A DNA stretch of 10,194 bases from Rhodospirillales bacterium (GTDB lineage: Bacteria > Pseudomonadota > Alphaproteobacteria > Acetobacterales > Acetobacteraceae), in NCBI GenBank assembly GCA_028866335.1, contig JAGWIL010000043.1:1-10194 (forward strand), written 5' to 3'. A program made the position numbers and the translations under genes. Numbering within the stretch: the stretch's first letter is position 1; each line of letters starts with the position of its first letter. Of this stretch, positions 1 to 5,540 are shown piece after piece. The notes under the pieces were generated by a model that saw only the letters and a list, made by a program, of their open reading frames with translations, did not search any database and was not told where the DNA came from.

Positions 1-88
1 GCCCGCGCAAAATTTTCAGCCGCACCGGGTTGGCGAGAGCTTTCAAAATCTCGTCGAGTCCGGCAGAGGTTGGGGCGGTATTCGTCAT
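1..88 (-). CDS. ArsR-family HTH transcriptional regulator, N-terminal part (cut by window edge)
   Basis: Reading leftwards from the ATG at 88-86 gives 29 codons before the window ends. Residues 12-29 (DEILKALANPVRLKILRG) match the start of the ArsR/SmtB winged-helix domain, whose hallmark is an 'LKALANPxRLxIL' helix. Family members are small dimeric repressors that release DNA on binding a metal, or through redox or other signals; the sensing residues lie outside the window, so the signal is unknown. The gene lies 40 bp downstream of epmB on the same strand. No Shine-Dalgarno sequence is evident before the ATG. The space is filled by an operator-like inverted repeat, which suggests autoregulation. 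The assignment rests on a short stretch, so the family is likely but the subtype is open. Confidence 0.72.
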   Translation of the reverse strand, partial: MTNTAPTSAGLDEILKALANPVRLKILRG

Positions 89-91
89 TGG

Positions 92-123
92 CCGATATTT
101 AAATCGGATAAAACCGATTTAAA
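92..123. promoter_or_regulatory. Operator-like element: perfect 10-bp inverted repeat plus a third half-site
   Basis: TTTAAATCGG (98-107) and CCGATTTAAA (114-123) form a perfect inverted repeat around the 6-bp spacer ATAAAA. A further CCGAT at 92-96 makes a second, overlapping inverted repeat with ATCGG at 103-107, again with a 6-bp spacer. The three half-sites are therefore 11 bp apart, about one helical turn, on alternating strands. The element lies directly before the ArsR-type start codon, where an autoregulatory operator is expected. It lacks the GC-rich stem and T-run of an intrinsic terminator. The function is inferred from the symmetry and position. Confidence 0.6.
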
Positions 124-128
124 GGGGG

Positions 129-1100
129 TCAAAGCGGAATTTTACCAAGACCGCCGGGACGATCGAGGATATAGGTAGGGAAGGCGGTACCGCTGATCTT
201 GCCGCGCAGATTAGCCAGGATTTCGCGCCCGCTCGCTGGTGGTACGTAAAAGCGGGCTGTGCCGGGGGCGGCGTCGAGCTGGTGCAGGTAATAAGGTTTC
301 ACCCTGGCACGGAGCATGGCGCGAAAGAGATCGGCCAGTGCGCCTTCCGAGTCGTTCACGCCAGCTAGTAGCACGGTTTGGCCAAGCAGCGGGATACCGA
401 GCCGGGAAAGGTTGTGCAGGGCGGTGTTCGTGGCGTCTGAGAATTCCCGCGCATGGTTGGCGTGGATGGCAAGATAGAGTGGCTTTTTAGTCTCCAGCGC
501 GGCCAGGAGGGGTGGGGTGATAAGGGCAGGGTCCGCGATTGGCACGCGGGTATGGATGCGCAGCAGCTCGACATGGGGGATGGCATCCAGACGGCGCAAA
601 ATTTCCTCCAAACGGCGGGGAGAGAGGATCAAGGGGTCGCCGCCAGTGAGGATGACCTCGTGGATGGTGAGACGGGCGGAGATATATTCATAGGCGGCTT
701 CAAGCTGATCCTGGGTGAGCAGGCCGCCATCCGGCCCCACTTGTTCACGCCGGAAACAAAAGCGGCAATAAACAGGGCAGGCGAGAAGAGGCTTGAGCAG
801 GGCACGGTCTGGGTAGCGATGGACGATGCCGGGGATGGGGGAGAGGGCTTCATCCGCGATCGGGTCGGCATTCTCATGCGGGGCGGTGATGAGCTCCGCT
901 GGATTAGGCAGGAATTGCAGGCCAAGGGGGTCGCCGGGGGATTCGATCCTCTCGGCGAGGGCCGGGGGAACCGCAATGGCGTAGCGGGCGGCAACAGCTT
1001 CTGCCCCGGCGCGTTCTTCGGGCGGCAGCAGCCCGGCTTGAACCAGCTCTTGGGGGGTACGCAATGTACGTTGTTTAGGGGTAGAAATTCCGTCTGGCAT
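129..1100 (-). CDS. epmB: EF-P-lysine 2,3-aminomutase EpmB (radical SAM)
   Basis: This 323-aa protein belongs to the lysine 2,3-aminomutase family. EpmB converts L-alpha-lysine to (R)-beta-lysine, which EpmA attaches to elongation factor P in the cytoplasm so that ribosomes pass polyproline stretches. The radical-SAM cluster motif CxxxCxxC is seen as C108, C112 and C115 (CPVYCRFCFRR), followed by the 'LTGGDPL' stretch typical of the family. The C-terminal RPGGLGKIPL contains K320, the expected pyridoxal-phosphate lysine. The protein ends there, without the long C-terminal extension of clostridial lysine 2,3-aminomutases, as in E. coli EpmB. The start at 1100 is chosen because longer versions would run into epmA, and no other start codon lies between. 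The Shine-Dalgarno is weak. epmA diverges from it 23 bp away, which supports the role. Confidence 0.93.
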   Translation of the reverse strand: MPDGISTPKQRTLRTPQELVQAGLLPPEERAGAEAVAARYAIAVPPALAERIESPGDPLGLQFLPNPAELITAPHENADPIADEALSPIPGIVHRYPDRALLKPLLACPVYCRFCFRREQVGPDGGLLTQDQLEAAYEYISARLTIHEVILTGGDPLILSPRRLEEILRRLDAIPHVELLRIHTRVPIADPALITPPLLAALETKKPLYLAIHANHAREFSDATNTALHNLSRLGIPLLGQTVLLAGVNDSEGALADLFRAMLRARVKPYYLHQLDAAPGTARFYVPPASGREILANLRGKISGTAFPTYILDRPGGLGKIPL

Positions 1101-1123
1101 CGGGAGCGTGTAAACTGGGTGCC

Positions 1124-2086
1124 ATGAGCTCTCAACCCTGGCAGACCTTGCCTGACCGCATGGCGCTCCTGCGCCGGCGTAATTTGCTGGCGGCTGCAAT
1201 GCGCGCCTTCTTCACCGCGCGTGGTTATATGGAGGTGGAAACGCCTTATGCCGTGCGGTCGCCGGGCGAGGAAGTGCATCTGCGTGCGCGGCAAGCTGGC
1301 GGGGAATGGCTGAATACCTCGCCGGAATTTGCGATGAAGAAGCTGCTGGCGGGTGGATCGGGGCCGATTTTCCAGTTGGCGCGGGTGTGGCGAGATGAGC
1401 CGTGGTCTGACACGCACGCGCCGGAATTTACCATGCTGGAATGGTATGACCTGCACGCGGATATGGGCGCGTTGATGCGGGAGAGTTTTGCGCTGCTGCA
1501 GGCGGCCTTGCCGCCGGAGGTGAGTTGCCGGGGCATCACCACGCGGTTGGATGAGCCGGAATATTTAACCGTTTCGGAGGCGTTTCAGCGTTATGTGAGC
1601 GTTGATGTGCTGGCCACGGCGGGGGATGCGGCGGCGCTGGCTGCGCAGGCCAAGGCCAGGTTGCGCGAGGGTGAGGGTTGGGAGGATTTGTTCTTCCGCC
1701 TGATGTTAGAACGGGTGGAGCCGCATCTGGGGCGTGGGCGGGCGACGTTTCTCACGCATTGGCCGGCCGCGCAGGCGGCCCTGGCGCGCCGCTGCCCGGA
1801 GGATGAGCGGGTGGCGGAGCGATTTGAGCTGTATGTATGCGGGATCGAACTGGCCAATGCTTTCGTGGAGCTGACGGATGCGACCGAACAACGGGCGCGT
1901 TTTATTGAGGACCGGGCGCGCCGCCATGCGATTTATGGACCGGACTGGGCGCTGGATGAGGAGTTTCTGGCAGCCGTGGCGGCGTTGCCGTCCTGCGCGG
2001 GGATTGCGTTGGGGTTTGACCGGCTGGTCATGCTAGCCACCAATGCCCGGCGCATTGCCGATGTGTTGTGGTTGCCGGGGGTTTGA
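1124..2086 (+). CDS. epmA: EF-P--(R)-beta-lysine ligase EpmA (GenX/PoxA/YjeA)
   Basis: This 320-aa protein resembles the catalytic domain of class II lysyl-tRNA synthetase and has no N-terminal OB-fold anticodon-binding domain, which is the defining feature of EpmA. Motif 1 lies around residues 34-48 (GYMEVETPYAVRSPG). Motif 2 spans about 83-108 and contains the arginine and acidic residues of 'ARVWRDE' and the family's 'HAPEFTMLEWY'. Motif 3 is at 293-305 (GIALGFDRLVML). EpmA activates (R)-beta-lysine with ATP and transfers it to a conserved lysine of EF-P. The length is close to that of E. coli EpmA (about 325 aa). No clear Shine-Dalgarno precedes the ATG. The partner gene epmB diverges from it; efp is not visible here. 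Confidence 0.95.
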   Translation: MSSQPWQTLPDRMALLRRRNLLAAAMRAFFTARGYMEVETPYAVRSPGEEVHLRARQAGGEWLNTSPEFAMKKLLAGGSGPIFQLARVWRDEPWSDTHAPEFTMLEWYDLHADMGALMRESFALLQAALPPEVSCRGITTRLDEPEYLTVSEAFQRYVSVDVLATAGDAAALAAQAKARLREGEGWEDLFFRLMLERVEPHLGRGRATFLTHWPAAQAALARRCPEDERVAERFELYVCGIELANAFVELTDATEQRARFIEDRARRHAIYGPDWALDEEFLAAVAALPSCAGIALGFDRLVMLATNARRIADVLWLPGV

Positions 2087-2105
2087 AACCAAGTGCAACC
2101 ATCCG

Positions 2106-2163
2106 CATGTGAAGGATGATTTTTGGCGGTAGCACATGTGAAGGATGATTTTTGGCGGTAGCA
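2106..2163. repeat. Perfect tandem duplication, 2 x 29 bp
   Basis: Positions 2106-2134 are repeated exactly at 2135-2163. The unit starts CATGTGAAGGATG and ends TTTTTGGCGGTAGCA. The repeat fills the gap between the epmA stop and the ribosome binding site of the lipoprotein gene. The junction creates an 8-bp palindrome, CACATGTG (2133-2140), that is present only once. Identity of the copies suggests a recent duplication or selection on both, for example as paired regulator sites. Confidence 0.9.
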
Positions 2164-2201
2164 GTAGTAGCGTTTGTTCTAAGAATTGCGGAGGATGGAT
2201 G

Positions 2202-2570
2202 ATGCGAGTGGTCTATGCTCTTGGTTTAACGCTGGCGCTGGCGGGCTGTGCGAGCGGGCCGAATTTGGAATCTCAGATGGCGGCCTATATCGGCGCGCCA
2301 GAAACGATTCTGGTGCAGAAGCTCGGGGTTCCCGCACGGCAGATCACCGTGAACAATGTTACTTATCTGGCTTATGAATTGCGGAACCAGGCGCAGGTTC
2401 AACCTGGCGGTTACGCATGGGGCGGGCCATATTGGGGCGGCTGGGGACCTTACCCGTATGCCCGCCCGATGATACCGCAAAATGTCCAAATATGGTCCTG
2501 CGAAGTTACTTTTTTGCTAACGGAAGGCAAGGTGCAGAGCTTCACCTTGCGTGGGAATGATTGCCAGTAA
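2202..2570 (+). CDS. Small putative lipoprotein of unknown function
   Basis: This is a 122-aa protein with a type II signal peptide: hydrophobic residues 3-14, then the lipobox LAGC with the lipidated C16. It is therefore expected to be membrane-anchored on the periplasmic side. The stretch 'YIGAPETILVQKLGVP' followed by an aromatic-rich strand resembles the short BamE/SmpA-like repeat seen in many small lipoproteins; this is a loose resemblance only. Residues 69-88 are rich in Gly, Trp, Tyr and Pro. C100 and C121 could form a disulfide around the C-terminal beta strands. GGAGG at 2190-2194 is 7 nt before this ATG; the adjacent ATG at 2199 is almost as good. An upstream ATG at 2145 would put extra residues before the signal peptide and is not preferred. 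The gene converges on thiE with a 6-bp gap. Confidence 0.8.
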   Translation: MRVVYALGLTLALAGCASGPNLESQMAAYIGAPETILVQKLGVPARQITVNNVTYLAYELRNQAQVQPGGYAWGGPYWGGWGPYPYARPMIPQNVQIWSCEVTFLLTEGKVQSFTLRGNDCQ

Positions 2571-2576
2571 GCAAGC

Positions 2577-3203
2577 TTAAGCGGCGCTCTTAATCGCGTC
2601 TATCATAGCCTTTACGCCCGCAGCCGCACCTTGCGGGTGGTTCCACACTGCGTTGCTGACAGCCAGGAACTCAGCACCTGCCAGCACCAGAGGCGCGCAG
2701 TTTTCAGCCGTTATGCCGCCGATGGCGACGCAAGGCACTTCCATCGTGTCCGCCCAGATTTTCAGCGTGTCGATCTCCGCCATCTCCGGCGGCTCCTTGG
2801 TGGTGGTAGGAAAAAAAGCACCGAAAGCCACGTAATCAGCCCCGGCTTCGCTGGCTTCCATCGCAAGGTGGCGGGAATTGTGGCAGGTGACGCCAAGGGT
2901 GAGGTTGCCGAGGATTTTGCGGGCCTGCTTGGCGGGCAAATCTGTTTGGCCGACATGCGCGCCGTCGCAGCCGGATTTAACTGCGAGGGCCGGGTTATCA
3001 TTGAGCAGGAAAGCAACATCGCGGCTTTGGGCGATGGGCCGCAGGCGCTCTATAACGCGTAAAAGCTCGGTCTCGGGTACGTCTTTCAATCGCAGTTGTA
3101 CAGCCGCGACGTCCCCCGAATCGAGGGCGCTGGCCAGAATTTGCTCGAAACCCGTCGCCAGGATGGGCGGGGTGATGAGATAGAGGCGGCAATCGGATGT
3201 CAT
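2577..3203 (-). CDS. thiE: Thiamine-phosphate synthase ThiE
   Basis: This 208-aa TIM-barrel enzyme couples the pyrimidine (HMP-PP) and thiazole phosphate moieties to give thiamine phosphate, a cytoplasmic step of vitamin B1 synthesis. Family motifs are present in order: VQLRLKD near the N-terminus, [20 protein letters not shown] followed by QTDLP (the HxGQxD site), a VTCH strand, [12 protein letters not shown] (the phosphate and Mg-PPi loop, usually GPIFPTxTK), and AIGGITAEN plus the 'AVSNAVW' strand near the end. The length is typical. An alternative TTG start four codons upstream is less likely. It lies downstream of fba on the same strand with 54 bp between, holding a hairpin, so co-transcription is likely. 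No other thiamine gene is in the window and no TPP riboswitch is evident. Confidence 0.9.
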   Translation of the reverse strand: MTSDCRLYLITPPILATGFEQILASALDSGDVAAVQLRLKDVPETELLRVIERLRPIAQSRDVAFLLNDNPALAVKSGCDGAHVGQTDLPAKQARKILGNLTLGVTCHNSRHLAMEASEAGADYVAFGAFFPTTTKEPPEMAEIDTLKIWADTMEVPCVAIGGITAENCAPLVLAGAEFLAVSNAVWNHPQGAAAGVKAMIDAIKSAA

Positions 3204-3219
3204 TGCGTGTTCCAATGGA

Positions 3220-3246
3220 GGAGCGGCCTTTACGAAAGACCGCTCC
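3220..3246. other. Intergenic hairpin between fba and thiE
   Basis: Positions 3220-3231 and 3235-3246 form a 12-bp stem (GGAGCGG, one C/A mismatch, CTTT; returning AAAG, CCGCTCC) with the three-base loop ACG. Neither strand shows a T-run after the stem, so it is not a typical intrinsic terminator. In the fba-to-thiE transcript it could stabilise the 3' end of fba mRNA or damp readthrough into thiE. The structure is read directly; the role is inferred. Confidence 0.5.
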
Positions 3247-3257
3247 CGCCCGGTACT

Positions 3258-4172
3258 TCAGGCTTTGTTCAGATAGATGTCGATGATCTTCTGTAGCATC
3301 GCCAACGCTTCCTCACGCGGGCGCTGGAATGTGTTGCGGCCAATGATGGAGCCGTTGGCACCGCCGTCGCGCAGGCCGCGAATTTCCTCGTACAGGCCAT
3401 CCAGGCTCTTGGACTCGCCACCGGAGAACACCACAATACGCTTACCAGCGAAGCAGCTATCAACCACATGCTTAACGCGCTTGGCCATGGTGGACGCGTC
3501 GAACCCGGCATAGGATTTCTTGGCGGCTTCCAGGGAAATGACGTCTGTGGGTGGTTTCACCTTGATGATGTGGGCACCGAGAAGTGCGGCCATGTGAGCG
3601 GCATAGGCGCAGATGTCGAGTGCTGTCTCACCGGCCTTGTCCAGCATCGGGCCACGCGGATAGGACCAGACGACCACGGCGAGACCGGCGGATTTGGCTT
3701 CCTCGGCCATTTCACGGATTTCTTCCATCAGTTCGAACGCGAATTCGGAACCTGGATAAATGGTGAAGCCGATGGCGGAGCAGCCCAGGCGCAGCGCATC
3801 CGACACTGAGCCGGTGAGCGCCTGATTTTGCAGCGTGGCCAGTGAATTGGATGAATTCACTTTCAGGATGGTAGGAATTTGCCCGGCGAACGCGGCGGCG
3901 CCAACTTCCAGCATCCCAAGAGGTGCTGCATAGGCGGAAAGCCCAGCATCCACCGCCAGTTGGTAATGGTAATACGGGTCATAAGCCGCGGGGTTAGGGG
4001 CGAAGGAGCGCGCCGGACCGTGCTCAAAGCCCTGATCGACCGGCAGAATCACCAGCTTTCCGGTGCCTGCCAGCTTGCCATGCATCAAAATGCGGGCAAG
4101 GTTCGCCTTGGTGCCGGGATTGTCGCTCTCGTAATGCGACAGGATTTTCTTAACCGTATCGGTCATCGCCAT
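3258..4172 (-). CDS. fbaB: Class I fructose-bisphosphate aldolase, DhnA/FbaB type
   Basis: This 304-aa protein is an archaeal/DhnA-type class I aldolase. It cleaves fructose 1,6-bisphosphate to dihydroxyacetone phosphate and glyceraldehyde 3-phosphate, or runs the reverse in gluconeogenesis, through a Schiff-base lysine without metal. Seen motifs are ILPVDQGFEHGP (41-53, acidic D46), the TIYPGSEF strand with Y139, WSYPRGP at 169-175, and AHIIKVKPP with K204 as the likely Schiff-base lysine. VFSGGES (248-254) and GSIIGRNTFQR (274-284) form the phosphate-binding end of the barrel. It is shorter than E. coli FbaB (about 350 aa). GGAGG lies 10 nt before the ATG at 4172, which fixes the start. The upstream 136-aa gene and downstream thiE probably share its transcript. 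Confidence 0.92.
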   Translation of the reverse strand: MAMTDTVKKILSHYESDNPGTKANLARILMHGKLAGTGKLVILPVDQGFEHGPARSFAPNPAAYDPYYHYQLAVDAGLSAYAAPLGMLEVGAAAFAGQIPTILKVNSSNSLATLQNQALTGSVSDALRLGCSAIGFTIYPGSEFAFELMEEIREMAEEAKSAGLAVVVWSYPRGPMLDKAGETALDICAYAAHMAALLGAHIIKVKPPTDVISLEAAKKSYAGFDASTMAKRVKHVVDSCFAGKRIVVFSGGESKSLDGLYEEIRGLRDGGANGSIIGRNTFQRPREEALAMLQKIIDIYLNKA

Positions 4173-4229
4173 ATGAACCAGTCCTCCATTGGGAAACTCG
4201 CGGCCATGTAACGCATGGCGGCGGTAATG

Positions 4230-4640
4230 TCATCCGCCAAGCCAGGATTTCAGCCGGTTTTCCGCGTGGGGCAGGCGTAGATCGAGCGCTGGTGGCCTGG
4301 AACTGAGCAGTGTTGCGCCGTTTTGTTCGGCCAGGCCCGCAATTTCATTCCAATTTGGGCAGGGAGAAAGCACCAACCCTTTAAGCCCCAGCGCAAGCGC
4401 TTCTGCCGCCCGGCCGGGAGCTTTGGCGCAGTCAAGCAAGGCCGGACCCTTATAGTCCGCCGCCGAGAGCAACGCTTGCCACCACAGGCAGCCCCATGAA
4501 ATTGCCGCGCCAGGGGGGGAAATAAGTGTGACAGGCCGGGGCTGATTAACTGCCAGGCGAGCCTCGCCCAGCCCATGGATGAGGATTGCAGGGGGAAGTA
4601 TGTCAGAGGTTGACGTTTCAATAATCAAGCTGCGCTTCAT
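4230..4640 (-). CDS. Unrecognised 136-aa protein upstream of aldolase
   Basis: I do not recognise this family. The protein alternates short hydrophobic strands (AILIHGL, PVTLISPPG, GPALLDCA, GLVLSP, ATLLSSRP) with helices (WWQALLSAA, APGRAAEALALGL, EIAGLAEQN). That is the pattern of a small alpha/beta fold, with no signal peptide or membrane segment. 'ALLDCAKAPGRAAEALALGLKG' looks like a strand-helix unit of a flavodoxin- or barrel-like fold, but no catalytic motif is evident. A GAGG lies about 10 nt before the ATG, with AAGG directly next to it. It precedes fba by 57 bp on the same strand, and its start diverges from the 67-aa gene. It is probably real, since it fits the gene layout without overlap. 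Confidence 0.68.
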   Translation of the reverse strand: MKRSLIIETSTSDILPPAILIHGLGEARLAVNQPRPVTLISPPGAAISWGCLWWQALLSAADYKGPALLDCAKAPGRAAEALALGLKGLVLSPCPNWNEIAGLAEQNGATLLSSRPPALDLRLPHAENRLKSWLGG

Positions 4641-4642
4641 CC

Positions 4643-4672
4643 TTGACCTCGCATAGTACGGTCGGGTTGAAT
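4643..4672 (+). promoter_or_regulatory. Possible promoter for the small-protein/zapA operon, perhaps leaderless
   Basis: TTGACC (4643-4648, 5/6 to the -35 consensus) is followed after 18 bp by TTGAAT (4667-4672, 4/6 to the -10). Initiation about 7 nt later would fall at 4679-4680, on the ATG itself. No Shine-Dalgarno precedes that ATG, which would fit a leaderless transcript. The boxes are read by eye, so this is tentative. Confidence 0.3.
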
Positions 4673-4679
4673 AATCAGC

Positions 4680-4883
4680 ATGGCCGAGTCGGAATCTGAA
4701 GACGAAATTTTAGATCGTATCGAGGAGGCGCTTCGCAAAATTGCTGGCGTGTCCCGAAATATCAAACCGCAGGCTGAGCGCGACGATGCGCTTGACCGTG
4801 AGGCGCTGACAGCAGCTCTGGACAAGGTGATCTTTCGGCTCCGGGATGCCTTAAATCCTCCTCAGATGCCACCAACGGAGTGA
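4680..4883 (+). CDS. Small acidic helical protein upstream of zapA
   Basis: This 67-aa protein has no signal peptide. It is almost entirely predicted helix and strongly charged: residues 1-14 are acidic, and the leucine/isoleucine spacing in EILDRIEEALRKIAGV and REALTAALDKVIFRLRDAL suggests two amphipathic or coiled-coil helices separated by a short break. It ends in a proline-rich tail. The gene stops 4 bp before zapA, so the two are co-translated. Small coiled-coil genes commonly precede zapA in alphaproteobacteria, which suggests a link with cell division, but I cannot name the family. The ATG lacks an obvious ribosome binding site. Confidence 0.72.
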   Translation: MAESESEDEILDRIEEALRKIAGVSRNIKPQAERDDALDREALTAALDKVIFRLRDALNPPQMPPTE

Positions 4884-4887
4884 GGCC

Positions 4888-5220
4888 ATGGCGCAGGTTA
4901 CAATTCGTATCAATGGCTATGCCTATATCGTCGGCTGTGAGGATGGCCAGGAAGATCATTTGGCCAAGATGGCTGCTGAAATTGAGCAGCGTATAACCAG
5001 CATTAAAGCTATTGGCGGGCAATCTGGCGAAGCCCGGCTGCTGATGTTGGCCTCTCTTCTGCTGGCCGACGAGCTATATGATTTAAGGTCCAACGAAGCA
5101 GGTTCCACCGCGCAAATGCCCCAGCAAGAAAATGGAAAACTGGGCGGCGAACGGCGGGCAAGGCTGCGCCGGGTGGCGGCGCGGGCCGAAGAAATCGCAG
5201 CTGATCTCCTGGATATCTGA
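4888..5220 (+). CDS. zapA: Cell division protein ZapA
   Basis: This 110-aa protein is of the ZapA family: a small cytosolic dimer or tetramer that binds FtsZ and bundles its filaments at the division site. The N-terminal beta strand with VTIRINGYAYIVGCEDGQE (residues 4-22) is the FtsZ-interacting globular head. HLAKMAAEIEQRI is the conserved helix, and the following LLMLASLLLADELYDL helix starts the coiled coil. The tail from residue 70 is charged and Arg/Ala-rich. GAGG (4882-4885) lies just upstream, overlapping the stop of the preceding gene. In many proteobacteria a 6S RNA gene follows zapA, and that is also the case here. Confidence 0.9.
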   Translation: MAQVTIRINGYAYIVGCEDGQEDHLAKMAAEIEQRITSIKAIGGQSGEARLLMLASLLLADELYDLRSNEAGSTAQMPQQENGKLGGERRARLRRVAARAEEIAADLLDI

Positions 5221-5248
5221 CACAGCTAAAAACTCTTTTTGCAAGAGA

Positions 5249-5277
5249 TTGCCGGGCGGATTTATCCGGATTACATA
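5249..5277 (+). promoter_or_regulatory. Putative promoter of 6S RNA
   Basis: TTGCCG (5249-5254) and TACATA (5272-5277) are 17 bp apart. They would start transcription around 5284-5285, exactly where the 5' arm of the 6S terminal stem begins. The match to consensus is moderate, but the agreement with the RNA structure supports it. Confidence 0.45.
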
Positions 5278-5284
5278 GCGATCA

Positions 5285-5441
5285 GGAGCTGCCCGGTACG
5301 TCAGGCAAGTCATCCCCAGGGCCGTTAAGCACTTCCCTTGGGAGCTGGCTCTGCTCAGATTTTGGTCTGGGCAACTGGTGCCCACCTGCACAGCAGGCCT
5401 TGGGAGGATGCAATCGCCAACGGCCAGGGTGGCTCCGCATT
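5285..5441 (+). ncRNA. ssrS: 6S RNA
   Basis: The region just after zapA folds as a long interrupted rod, as 6S RNA does. It mimics an open promoter, binds the housekeeping sigma-factor RNA polymerase and damps transcription in stationary phase. The terminal stem pairs 5285-5294 (GGAGCTGCCC) with 5427-5436 (GGGTGGCTCC). An inner stem pairs 5320-5326 (GGCCGTT) with 5419-5425 (AACGGCC). CTTCCC (5332-5337) can pair with GGGAGG (5402-5407), GGCTCTGCT with AGCAGGCC, and TGGGCA/TGCCCA (5369-5380s) closes the apical hairpin. The part at 5304-5324 resembles the 'GGCCAGTCCCCTGAGCCG' side of E. coli 6S. A T-run (5445-5450) follows. Both ends are approximate. The usual partner, 5-formyltetrahydrofolate cyclo-ligase, is absent here. 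Confidence 0.82.
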
Positions 5442-5450
5442 AACTTTTTT
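5427..5450 (+). terminator. Possible end signal of 6S RNA
   Basis: The 3' arm of the 6S terminal stem (5427-5436) is followed by GCATTAAC and then six T residues (5445-5450). This resembles an intrinsic terminator in which the terminal stem itself acts as the hairpin, though the 8-nt gap before the T-run is long. Confidence 0.35.
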
Positions 5451-5467
5451 GGGGTAAAACAACGTGT

Positions 5468-5503
5468 TTGATACCCTTAGCCCAATGGTTTTATTGACCA
5501 TTG
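5468..5503 (+). promoter_or_regulatory. Possible ihfB promoter overlapped by an inverted repeat
   Basis: TTGATA (5468-5473, 5/6 to -35) and TTTATT (5490-5495, 4/6 to -10) are 16 bp apart. A perfect 7-bp inverted repeat, CAATGGT (5483-5489) and ACCATTG (5497-5503), brackets the -10 with a 7-bp spacer, where a repressor would block polymerase. The rest of the gap up to the ihfB start holds only GGGGGG (5531-5536) as ribosome binding site. The identification is by eye and tentative. Confidence 0.35.
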
Positions 5504-5540
5504 TGTTGCATCCTGGCATCGTTACAAGCTGGGGGGCAGT

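Noticed and set aside
453..1127. A 224-codon plus-strand frame with a start codon
   Set aside because: It lies antisense to epmB, whose radical-SAM and PLP-site motifs are unmistakable; the product is low-complexity Gly/Arg-rich with no recognisable domain.
2145..2201. Upstream ATG of the lipoprotein gene
   Set aside because: It would start inside the tandem repeat and add about 19 polar residues before the lipoprotein signal peptide; GGAGG fits the ATG at 2199/2202.
3212..4191. An 11-bp motif (CCAATGGAGGA) present in inverted orientation on both sides of fba
   Set aside because: Matches of this length are expected by chance in 10 kb, and the copy before fba is simply its ribosome binding site.
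4203..4219. GCCATG/CATGGC hairpin between the 136-aa gene and fba
   Set aside because: Only 6 bp with no T-run; too weak to call a terminator or regulator.
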